From Kurthia zopfii (GTDB lineage Bacteria; Bacillota; Bacilli; Bacillales_A; Planococcaceae): DNA of 64,000 nucleotides. Below are positions 57,612 through 64,000 of this stretch, in pieces. Every line of letters begins with the position of its first letter. Positions within the stretch are counted from its first letter, which is position 1. The notes under the pieces were generated by a model. The model searched no databases, was not told the origin of the DNA, and saw only the letters and a program-made list of their open reading frames with translations. The stretch lies in contig NZ_QFVS01000010.1 in NCBI RefSeq assembly GCF_003143955.1, forward strand, positions 1 to 64,000, written 5' to 3'. The position numbers and the translations under genes were made by a program.

Positions 57612-58478
57612 ATGGTAACATTTAAAGATTTCCGTAATACAATTAAACCTAACTGGTGTCCTGGATGTGGAGATTTCTCAGTACAAGCAGCGATTCAACG
57701 TGCCGCAGCAAACCAAGGAATTGAACCTCATGATTTAGCAGTAGTATCTGGAATCGGTTGTTCTGGTCGTTTATCAGGTTATATTAATGCATTCGGTCTA
57801 CACGGTATCCATGGTCGTGCTTTACCGATTGCTCAAGGTCTTAAAATGGCAAATCGTGATCTAAACGTAATCGCTACAGGCGGTGACGGTGATGGATTTG
57901 CGATTGGTATGGGTCATACTGTACACTCAATTCGTCGTAATATCGATGTGACATATGTTGTTATGGATAACCAAATCTACGGTCTTACAAAAGGTCAAAC
58001 ATCTCCACGTTCTGCAGCTGGTTTCGTTACGAAATCAACTCCAGGTGGCGCAATTGAGCCTTCATTAAAACCATTAGAAGTAGCCCTTTCATCAGGTGCT
58101 ACATTCGTTGCACAAAGTTTCTCTACAGATTTAAAAGAGTTAACTGCAATCATCGAAGCAGGTATGCAACATAAAGGATTCTCATTCATCAACGTATTCA
58201 GCCCATGTGTAACTTACAATAAAGTGAACACATATGACTGGTTCAAAGAGAATTTAACAAAACTTGCTGATATTGAAGGTTATGATAATGCTGACCGTCA
58301 AATGGCAATGAAAACTGTCATTGAACATGAAGGATTAGTAACTGGTATTATTTATCAAGATACTGAAACAACTTCATATCAGGAAAAAGTAATTGGTTAC
58401 AATGAAGAACCAATTAATAAAGCAGACATTCACTTAAAAGAAGAAGACTTAAATAGCTTAATGAAAGAATTCATGTAG
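57612..58478 (+). CDS. korB: 2-oxoacid:acceptor oxidoreductase, beta subunit
   Basis: TPP- and iron-sulfur-containing partner of the preceding gene. The 288-aa protein has WCPGCGDFSVQAAIQ near residue 15, GIGCSGRLSGYIN, the TPP motif GGDGDGFAIGMGH and MDNQIYGLTKGQTSPRS. Cys18, Cys21 and the later Cys are consistent with a 4Fe-4S site. It starts in the base after the korA stop, with AAAGGAG inside korA. Confidence 0.94.
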   Translation: MVTFKDFRNTIKPNWCPGCGDFSVQAAIQRAAANQGIEPHDLAVVSGIGCSGRLSGYINAFGLHGIHGRALPIAQGLKMANRDLNVIATGGDGDGFAIGMGHTVHSIRRNIDVTYVVMDNQIYGLTKGQTSPRSAAGFVTKSTPGGAIEPSLKPLEVALSSGATFVAQSFSTDLKELTAIIEAGMQHKGFSFINVFSPCVTYNKVNTYDWFKENLTKLADIEGYDNADRQMAMKTVIEHEGLVTGIIYQDTETTSYQEKVIGYNEEPINKADIHLKEEDLNSLMKEFM

Positions 58479-58489
58479 TAGTAAGTTTT

Positions 58490-58520
58490 AGAGCCATCGT
58501 ATAAATTGCGATGGCTTTTT
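58490..58520 (+). terminator. Terminator after korB
   Basis: AGCCATCG (58492-58499) pairs with CGATGGCT (58509-58516), then T5. Confidence 0.88.
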
Positions 58521-59020
58521 ATTTATATGTTGCTCGAAATCCTGTGATAATTCAAAGTGTTCGTAACAAAATTAAACGAGCGTTAGGGAATCAGTCAATT
58601 TCCCATGTTGAAATCGTTGATAATATTGAAAATATTTATCAGTATCTAACGCATGAAAGTTCAGTTACTATTAGAAAAAATAAGCATAAGTATGACAGAA
58701 AAGATTTATAGTATCTTAATGATTTTGATATTGATAGATACATAACATTAGACGAAAATCAAAAACGCGAATTGAGAGAATCTTTGTTTGAAATCATAAC
58801 TGAATTTAATATTGTTAATATTATCAAGTTTAGAATTTTTCTTAGTCAACGTGGTTTAGAATTTGGGATTGATGGAATGAAATATGTTGATGAAATCATT
58901 GCTGCTTCTTCAGGGATTTTCAGATTGTATTTTGATGCGAATTATCAGTGTGGTTATCGTCCGATATATTCAAAAAATATTGATTCTGAAACAGGTGAAT
59001 TTTTTAATGATGATGATTAG
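58511..59020 (+). pseudogene. Unrecognised protein gene interrupted by an in-frame TAG
   Basis: One frame runs from ATG 58511 to the TAG at 58709 (66 aa), continues in the same frame past it as YLNDFDIDRYITLDENQKRE, and reaches the stop TAG at 59018, giving 169 codons with a single internal amber codon at 58709-58711. The first ATG lies in the korB terminator stem and has no ribosome binding site, so the true N-terminus is probably lost. The sequence is acidic with an aromatic C-terminal part (GIFRLYFDANYQCGYRPIY). I cannot name a domain. A small immunity-like protein is one guess. The codon composition is more AT-rich than korB. A terminator follows. Confidence 0.65.
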
Positions 59021-59046
59021 GAGCAGCTAAAAGCTGTTCCTTTTTA
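59020..59046 (+). terminator. Terminator after the interrupted gene
   Basis: GGAGCAGCT (59020-59028) and AGCTGTTCC (59032-59040) form a 9-bp stem with one G-U pair, T5 after it. It overlaps the TAG stop. Confidence 0.85.
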
Positions 59047-59399
59047 TTTGAAGATAGAGGGGAATTTGAGATAAGTGACAACGGTAAAACGCAATGGAAA
59101 AGGTCAGCGTTTTTTGCTAATCTTTGAAGTGAGAATTTAAGGAATTGATACTTGTGAATGATTTGAATTCCCTTGTCTTTTTTGTTTCCAGTGTTTTTTT
59201 CGTTAAAATTGGCAAACGTTTAGTAATGAAAATATGGTCGTTCTGAATTTGATGAAATGATAGGTGAATTAAAAGGTTTTGATTTAGATAAATAGAGTGT
59301 TTTTTGTAGTACGTGTTTTGTGTAGCGCGTGTTAAGATAAACATGAGTGAGTAGAAAAATTATTTTATTTTTAAATAAATTATAAAGGTGGTTTGTAAA
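59046..59399 (+). other. Gene-poor AT-rich debris region
   Basis: No complete gene. Two short orphan reading frames are seen: one around 59046-59125 reading FEDRGEFEISDNGKTQWK and stopping soon after, and one at 59230-59295 reading KYGRSEFDEMIGELKGFDLD and stopping with TAG about 105 bases before the next gene. Both look like tails of lost proteins. Nothing else is supported. Confidence 0.45.
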
Positions 59400-59888
59400 A
59401 TGGTGGTCTATCATGATTTTTTATTTGTGGATGAGAAAAATGATGTTTTGATTAAAGAAATTAATTTGGAAGATGTTTTTATAGATTTTGTTCGTGAGGA
59501 TATGGATTGTAATAATGATCTATTTAATTTGGTTCCAACAATTAATCCTCATTATGTTAAAAAACCTTATGGAAATATAAAACCTAAACTTAAAGGTCTT
59601 GATTATACTGGTATTTCTGTGATTAATTATTATGGTTTTGATAATTTAATACATATGTTTTCGGAATGGATAAATATATTAGGGCAATTAAATGTTGAAT
59701 ATTATCATCCTGATTTAGTTGATTTAACTGAGGATGAAATAGCTGGATTATCAGATTATGATTTGAAGGAATCAAGAAAAATATTTTTTGTTAAGTCTGA
59801 AGTAATGAAAAAAATGAATTTGTGTATAATTTATTTAGAAAATTCGTTAAATTCTTCTGATATTGTAGTGTATTATAAAGGGATTTGA
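59400..59888 (+). CDS. Unrecognised acidic protein, possible immunity protein
   Basis: 162-aa protein from ATG 59400, chosen because AAAGGTGG lies at 59384-59391; the GTG at 59388 in the same frame sits inside that site. It has many Asp/Glu residues, clusters of Tyr/Phe (LDYTGISVINYYGFDNLIHMFSEW) and only two cysteines, with no signal peptide or membrane helix. The codon choice (GAT, AAT, TTT, ATT) is clearly more AT-rich than in flanking housekeeping genes, which suggests transfer. Size and composition fit an immunity protein of a polymorphic toxin, but no toxin gene is present. Function not assigned. Confidence 0.7.
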   Translation: MVVYHDFLFVDEKNDVLIKEINLEDVFIDFVREDMDCNNDLFNLVPTINPHYVKKPYGNIKPKLKGLDYTGISVINYYGFDNLIHMFSEWINILGQLNVEYYHPDLVDLTEDEIAGLSDYDLKESRKIFFVKSEVMKKMNLCIIYLENSLNSSDIVVYYKGI

Positions 59889-60084
59889 TGAATTTTTCCT
59901 TTTTTTCAAATATTTGTTAAAATTTTGAAGAGGAGTATTTTTATTTATATAGGCGAAAACATCATCGTTTTATAATATGTAATCAGTGAGTATTTCCTTC
60001 ATTTTTGGTATGATGGATTAGATATCTAAAAAATGAAATTGCATTAATACTATTTGTTAATTAAGGAATTTTTATCCTTTTATA

Positions 60085-60114
60085 TTGTGGAGTGCGGCGA
60101 ACATTCCGTATAAT
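60085..60114 (+). promoter_or_regulatory. Promoter for miaB
   Basis: TTGTGG (60085-60090), 18-bp spacer, TATAAT (60109-60114), about 29 bp before the ATG. Confidence 0.65.
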
Positions 60115-60142
60115 GGTATTTAGGTGAGGGGAGTATTTACCA

Positions 60143-61678
60143 ATGAATGAAGAACAACGTCTACAAGGTCAGCAAGTGAAGCCTTTGAAACCGTTAAAAC
60201 CAGTAACAGAGAAGGATTACAGTCAGTTTTTCCAACAAACACCGTCTTTAAAAGATGCGAAAAAACGTGGTAAAGAAGAAATTGAATACCATGCTGATTT
60301 CAAAATAGATGAGCGTTTTGCGAATATGGGCCGTGATCGTAAGTTTTATATCCGTACATACGGCTGCCAAATGAATGAGCATGATACAGAAGTAATGGCA
60401 GGTATTTTTGAACAATTAGGCTATGAAGCGACAGATGAAGTATCAGAAGCGAATGTCATTTTAATGAACACATGTGCCATTCGTGAAAATGCTGAAAATA
60501 AAGTTTTTGGAGAACTTGGTCACTTTAAGCCTTTAAAATTACAAAATCCAGATTTATTAATCGGCGTTTGTGGTTGTATGTCACAAGAAGAAGCAGTAGT
60601 GAATAAAATCTTAAAAACATATGATCAAGTAGATATGGTTTTTGGTACACATAATATTCACCGCCTACCTGAAATTTTAAGCGAAGCATATATGTCAAAA
60701 GCGACTGTTATTGATGTATGGTCTAAAGAAGGCGATGTCATTGAGAACTTGCCGAAAGTACGTAAAGGTCAAACTAAAGCATGGGTTAACATTATGTATG
60801 GTTGTGATAAATTCTGTACGTACTGCATAGTTCCATATACACGAGGTAAGGAACGTAGTCGTTTACCAGAAGATATTATTCAAGAAGTTCGTGAATTAGC
60901 AGCAGCGGGTTACCAAGAGATTACATTACTTGGTCAAAACGTAAATGCATATGGTAAGGATTTACCAAATGCTACAATGGGGCTAGGCGAGTTAATGGAT
61001 GAGTTGCGCAAGATTGATATTCCACGTATCCGTTTCACGACAAGTCATCCACGTGATTTCGATGATTATTTAATCGAAGTGCTTGCGAAAAAAGGGAATT
61101 TAGTCGAGCATATTCATTTACCGGTTCAATCAGGATCAAGTGATATGCTGAAGATTATGGCGCGTAAATACAATCGTGAAAGTTATTTGGAGTTAGTGCG
61201 TAAAATTCGTACTGCGATGCCAGATGTCGCGTTGACGACTGATATTATCGTTGGTTTCCCAAATGAAACGGAAGAACAATTCGAAGAAACTTTATCATTG
61301 TATCGTGAAGTTGGTTTCGAAATGGCATTCACTTATATTTATTCACCGCGTGAAGGAACACCTGCTGCGAAGATGATAGATAATGTTCCTGCAGATGTGA
61401 AGAAACAGCGCTTATACAGACTAAATGAAGTTGTTGGTGAATATTCAGGTAAAGCGTTAAAAGGTTTAGAAGGACAGATTGTAGAAGTTCTTGTTGAAGG
61501 TGAAAGTAAGCGTAATGAAAATGTATTAGCAGGTTATACTCGAAAAAATAAACTCGTAAACTTTGAAGCACCGCGCGAAGTGATTGGTAAACTTGTAAAC
61601 GTAAAAATTACGGAAGCAAAAACTTACTCATTAGCAGGTGAATTGATCGAAGTGGTAGAGAGAGCCGGAGTGAAGTAA
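60143..61678 (+). CDS. miaB: tRNA-2-methylthio-N6-dimethylallyladenosine synthase
   Basis: Radical-SAM methylthiotransferase acting on i6A37 of tRNA. The 511-aa protein has an N-terminal extension typical of Bacillales, the UPF0004 domain ([32 protein letters not shown], three cluster cysteines), the radical-SAM CDKFCTYC (about 221-228, CxxxCxxC), and a C-terminal TRAM domain. AGGTGAGGGGAG precedes the ATG. Confidence 0.96.
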   Translation: MNEEQRLQGQQVKPLKPLKPVTEKDYSQFFQQTPSLKDAKKRGKEEIEYHADFKIDERFANMGRDRKFYIRTYGCQMNEHDTEVMAGIFEQLGYEATDEVSEANVILMNTCAIRENAENKVFGELGHFKPLKLQNPDLLIGVCGCMSQEEAVVNKILKTYDQVDMVFGTHNIHRLPEILSEAYMSKATVIDVWSKEGDVIENLPKVRKGQTKAWVNIMYGCDKFCTYCIVPYTRGKERSRLPEDIIQEVRELAAAGYQEITLLGQNVNAYGKDLPNATMGLGELMDELRKIDIPRIRFTTSHPRDFDDYLIEVLAKKGNLVEHIHLPVQSGSSDMLKIMARKYNRESYLELVRKIRTAMPDVALTTDIIVGFPNETEEQFEETLSLYREVGFEMAFTYIYSPREGTPAAKMIDNVPADVKKQRLYRLNEVVGEYSGKALKGLEGQIVEVLVEGESKRNENVLAGYTRKNKLVNFEAPREVIGKLVNVKITEAKTYSLAGELIEVVERAGVK

Positions 61679-61679
61679 A

Positions 61680-62117
61680 ATGACAAAGCTATACACGAAA
61701 GATGAAATTATCGCAAAATCTCACGAAATTGCACATATGATCGCGAATACAGAGGAAGTAGAATTTTTCAAACGTGCTGAAGCTCAAATTAATGAAAATC
61801 AAAAAGTGCGTGAAAAAATTGCTTCACTGAAAAGCCTTCAAAAACAAGCAGTTAATTTCCAACATTATAGTAAGGAACGTGCATTAAATCTTGTGGAAGG
61901 TAAAATCGAAGCGATTGAAAAAGAACTTGATGAAATGCCAATCGTAGAAGAATTTAAAAACTCACAAGTGGATGTAAATGATTTACTACAACTTGTTTCG
62001 AATACAATTGCCAACAATGTAACGAATGAAGTAATTCGTTCAACAGATGGTGATGTACTTCGTGGCGAAACTGGATCAAGAGTCAAAAACGAAACATACG
62101 GCAGCAGCTGTTCATAA
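61680..62117 (+). CDS. ricA: RicA (YmcA), RNase Y specificity factor
   Basis: 145-aa alpha-helical YlbF/YmcA-family protein. With RicF and RicT it forms an iron-sulfur complex that directs RNase Y and affects biofilm, competence and sporulation in B. subtilis. Visible: DEIIAKSHEIAHMIANTEEVEFFKRAEAQI (split) and the C-terminal cysteine (SSCS) that ligates the cluster. It starts two bases after the miaB stop. rny is in the same window. Confidence 0.92.
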   Translation: MTKLYTKDEIIAKSHEIAHMIANTEEVEFFKRAEAQINENQKVREKIASLKSLQKQAVNFQHYSKERALNLVEGKIEAIEKELDEMPIVEEFKNSQVDVNDLLQLVSNTIANNVTNEVIRSTDGDVLRGETGSRVKNETYGSSCS

Positions 62118-62124
62118 TATGAAG

Positions 62125-62158
62125 AATGTCCCTCTAATTCGGAGGGGCATTTATTTTT
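62125..62158 (+). terminator. Terminator after ricA
   Basis: AATGTCCCTC and GAGGGGCATT pair with a loop taattcg; T-rich tail TTATTTTT. Confidence 0.82.
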
Positions 62159-62214
62159 ACTTATTGTTTTGAAGTATGGTATTTTGGAAATAATAGTTAG
62201 AAGGAGGGATTTTT

Positions 62215-62952
62215 ATGATTACTTATACAAAGAGAGGCGAAGGTCCACCGATTGTTTTTATTCATGGTTTTTTAAGTGGTGCGAGTAGTTTTGAGTATAT
62301 TGTGGAAGATTTGGCTGCAACGAACACGATTATTTCCGTTGATTTACCGGGAATTGGTGCGAGTAATATAAAAGAAGGTCACACTTATACAGTGGAAGAC
62401 TATGCCCGTGAAATAAAAGAAGTGTTAGCGCAAGAAGGAATTGAAGAAGCTACTTGGTTAGGTCATTCAATGGGTGGTTATGTCGCACTTGCAGCGGCTG
62501 ATGAAGGAATTGCTCATGTGAATCAACTCATTTTATTATTTTCTTCAGATTTAGCAGATGGTGAAGAAGCGATCGCCAAAAGAGAAAAGCAGAAGAAACA
62601 AATTGAAGAAGAAGGCGTTTCAAAATTTGTCGATGGCATGATCGGCAATTTCTTCCCGGAAGATGCGCCTGAAGAAGCGATTGAATTTATGCGTGCAGTT
62701 GCGAAAGACGCGACAGTTGAAGGCATGGTACAACAATTAGCTGCCATGCAATCACGTAAAGATCGAAGTAAATTCATCGAAAATGCGAAAATACCAATTT
62801 CGATTATTGAAGGAACGAATGATAAAATTCTTCCACCGATTGAAACGGATGGCCCGAACGTCCAAAGAGTACGTATTCCAACAGGTCATATGGGAATGGC
62901 AGAAAAACCAGCACTTGTCATTGATGCTGTGAGAATGATGTTAGTTCATTAA
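62215..62952 (+). CDS. Alpha/beta hydrolase
   Basis: 245-aa alpha/beta hydrolase-fold protein. The oxyanion motif HGFL (17-20), the nucleophile elbow GHSMGG with Ser85, and the catalytic His in TGHMGMAEKPA near residue 223 are visible. The acid is probably Asp in EGTNDKIL. The substrate cannot be inferred; MenH-, esterase- or haloperoxidase-like roles are all open. It stands where cotE/mutS would follow ricA in spore formers. AAGGAGGG precedes the ATG. Confidence 0.88.
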   Translation: MITYTKRGEGPPIVFIHGFLSGASSFEYIVEDLAATNTIISVDLPGIGASNIKEGHTYTVEDYAREIKEVLAQEGIEEATWLGHSMGGYVALAAADEGIAHVNQLILLFSSDLADGEEAIAKREKQKKQIEEEGVSKFVDGMIGNFFPEDAPEEAIEFMRAVAKDATVEGMVQQLAAMQSRKDRSKFIENAKIPISIIEGTNDKILPPIETDGPNVQRVRIPTGHMGMAEKPALVIDAVRMMLVH

Positions 62953-62959
62953 AATTCAG

Positions 62960-62997
62960 AACTCGCAAAGTATGATTTTACTTTGTGAGTTTTTTTC
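62960..62997 (+). terminator. Terminator after the hydrolase
   Basis: AACTCGCAAAGTA and TACTTTGTGAGTT form a 13-bp stem (one G-U), T7 tail. Confidence 0.92.
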
Positions 62998-63032
62998 GTC
63001 ATGATAAAATGAATAGCAGAGGAGTGATCAGT

Positions 63033-63434
63033 TTGAGATTATGGCATACAGATTTAATTGAATTTCTACCAAAGGGACAATTACTTTCACAATGGCGTGA
63101 ATTAAATAGCGTTTTTGCTAAGGAAGACAAGCATATTTTAATCAATTATATTTATGAATACCCGAAAGAGGATTTATACATATATACAAAAATAGTAACG
63201 GATGAAATGGCAAAACGAGGTTATAAAATCCGGGCTTTTGAAAAAATGAATAAGTATTTCGCAAATACAACAGTCGAAAAACCATATCCACCATATGCTA
63301 GACATCATAATGATGAATATTTAGAAATCTGTTATTTCAATTTAAAGGAAAAATACATTCGTGGCCAGAAGGACTATGAACAATTGCAATATGGCAATCT
63401 GGAACAATTTGTAGATACAAAGCTACGAAAATAG
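63033..63434 (+). CDS. TIGR02328-family protein (pyrimidine-dimer glycosylase fold)
   Basis: 133-aa protein beginning MRLWHTDLIEFLPKGQLLSQWRELN, which matches the family TIGR02328 often annotated as pyrimidine dimer DNA glycosylase-like. The conserved N-terminal R-L-W-H is like the endonuclease V N-terminus region. Start TTG 63033 after AGAGGAGTGATC; the frame opens at 62985, but that lies in the terminator. Activity not proven. Confidence 0.75.
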   Translation: MRLWHTDLIEFLPKGQLLSQWRELNSVFAKEDKHILINYIYEYPKEDLYIYTKIVTDEMAKRGYKIRAFEKMNKYFANTTVEKPYPPYARHHNDEYLEICYFNLKEKYIRGQKDYEQLQYGNLEQFVDTKLRK

Positions 63435-63476
63435 TGAGGCACTTGTCGGCGGAAAGCATTCGTTATTTCTGAAAAT

Positions 63477-63523
63477 AAAACCCTTTGAAGTCACTTCACA
63501 AAAAGTGATTCCAAAGGGTTTTC
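63477..63523. terminator. Bidirectional terminator between convergent genes
   Basis: AAAACCCTTTG and CAAAGGGTTTT with inner TCACTT/AAGTGA. It ends both the TIGR02328 gene and the minus-strand MFS gene. Confidence 0.93.
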
Positions 63524-63526
63524 AAT

Positions 63527-64000
63527 TTATGCTTTTCGTTTAATGAATGACAAACTGATGCCGATGCAAAAGACGAATAATATACAACTTGTAAATGTGA
63601 ATCCTGGTGTATTAATTAAATCAAGCGAGCCAAGTAGGAATGACCCAACAACCGTACCGATTGAGAAAAACGCATAGAAATAGCCATATGCTTTACCACG
63701 CACATCAGGTGTAGTAGCTTCCATCAACAGTTTATTAATAGCTGGGAACGTGAAAGCAAAGCCGATGCCGTAAAGTGATAATGCGCCATAAAGCGGAATC
63801 GTCGTATCTACTAAACCAATTAACATCTGGCTAATCGCAAGTAAGAAAATCCCGATGACAAGAGCAATTTTCGCATTCAAATAATCAAAAATACGATTCA
63901 AAGGCGAAATGAAGATGATGACTGCGACAATACCGAACATGCTGAGTAATGTACCTGACATGCGGGAGGTATAGCCGATATCTTGCACATAAATCGGTAG
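63527..64000 (-). CDS. MFS transporter, C-terminal part (runs off the window)
   Basis: Minus-strand frame open to the window end, where it reads LPIYVQDIGYTSRMSGTLL, typical of the start of the second six-helix half of a major facilitator transporter. About five or six helices are visible, and the loop between helices 10 and 11 region reads EATTPDVRGKAYGYFYAFFSIG. The terminal KRKA is cytosolic. The N-terminal half is outside, so the substrate (drug or sugar efflux type) cannot be inferred. Confidence 0.85.
   Translation of the reverse strand, partial: LPIYVQDIGYTSRMSGTLLSMFGIVAVIIFISPLNRIFDYLNAKIALVIGIFLLAISQMLIGLVDTTIPLYGALSLYGIGFAFTFPAINKLLMEATTPDVRGKAYGYFYAFFSIGTVVGSFLLGSLDLINTPGFTFTSCILFVFCIGISLSFIKRKA

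Noticed and set aside
60091-60108. LexA-like site CGAACATTCCG in the miaB promoter spacer
   Set aside because: Only the left half-site matches the consensus; the right half GTTCG is absent.

Overview
The window reads as a chromosome segment of a low-GC, motile Gram-positive of the Bacillales. Gene order follows the Bacillus subtilis cheA-to-miaB/ymcA region almost gene for gene (cheW-cheC-cheD-sigD-swrB, rpsB-tsf-pyrH-frr-uppS-cdsA-dxr-rasP-proS-polC, rimP-nusA-rnpM-ylxQ-infB-ylxP-rbfA-truB-ribF-rpsO-pnp, mlpA, asd-dapA-rnjB-ftsK, ymfF-H-I-K-M, pgsA-cinA-recA-rny-ymdB, miaB-ricA). The sporulation genes that punctuate this order in B. subtilis (spoVFA/spoVFB, tepA, spoVS, cotE) are absent at their expected places, which fits a non-spore-forming member of the Planococcaceae/Caryophanaceae, with Kurthia a reasonable guess. 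This assignment is inference from synteny and base composition, not a database result.

Layout. 1-126 looks like the end of an ISL3-family insertion sequence that interrupts cheA; only the cheA 3' part remains in the window. 127-4352 is the tail of the flagellar/chemotaxis operon, with TAATG-type overlaps and the sigma-28 gene. 4359-13561 holds translation and envelope-lipid genes (S2, EF-Ts, UMP kinase, ribosome recycling factor, UPP synthase, CDP-DAG synthase, DXP reductoisomerase, RasP, ProRS), followed by polC. 18075-26055 is the rimP-to-rpsO transcription/translation cluster; its infB carries a 12-unit, 30-bp in-frame tandem repeat. 26221-36387 has pnp, an M16 peptidase, asd-dapA, RNase J2 and FtsK/SpoIIIE. 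36728-42327 is a GntR regulator next to a nucleoside-type ABC importer (nupNOPQ-like). 42340-42866 is a decayed, internally deleted ISL3-type remnant. 43116-49000 is the ymfF-ymfM-pgsA block; cinA, recA (with an SOS box), RNase Y and ymdB follow.

The most accessory-looking DNA lies near the end. At 54545-55566 (minus) is a secreted surface protein gene broken by a one-base frameshift. After the 2-oxoacid:acceptor oxidoreductase genes korA-korB comes an AT-rich islet (about 58520-60080) with a gene interrupted by an in-frame TAG, a short orphan reading-frame tail and an unrecognised 162-aa protein. This resembles worn toxin/immunity DNA, but no domain could be named. miaB and ricA restore the conserved order, followed by an alpha/beta hydrolase, a TIGR02328-type protein and a partial MFS transporter on the minus strand.

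Many intrinsic terminators and several sigma-A-type promoters are readable directly. Several essential-gene leaders (polC, rimP, infB, rpsB, rny) contain structure or palindromes that ordinary gene calls do not explain. No rRNA, tRNA or CRISPR array was recognised, and I do not see a complete undescribed multi-gene system.
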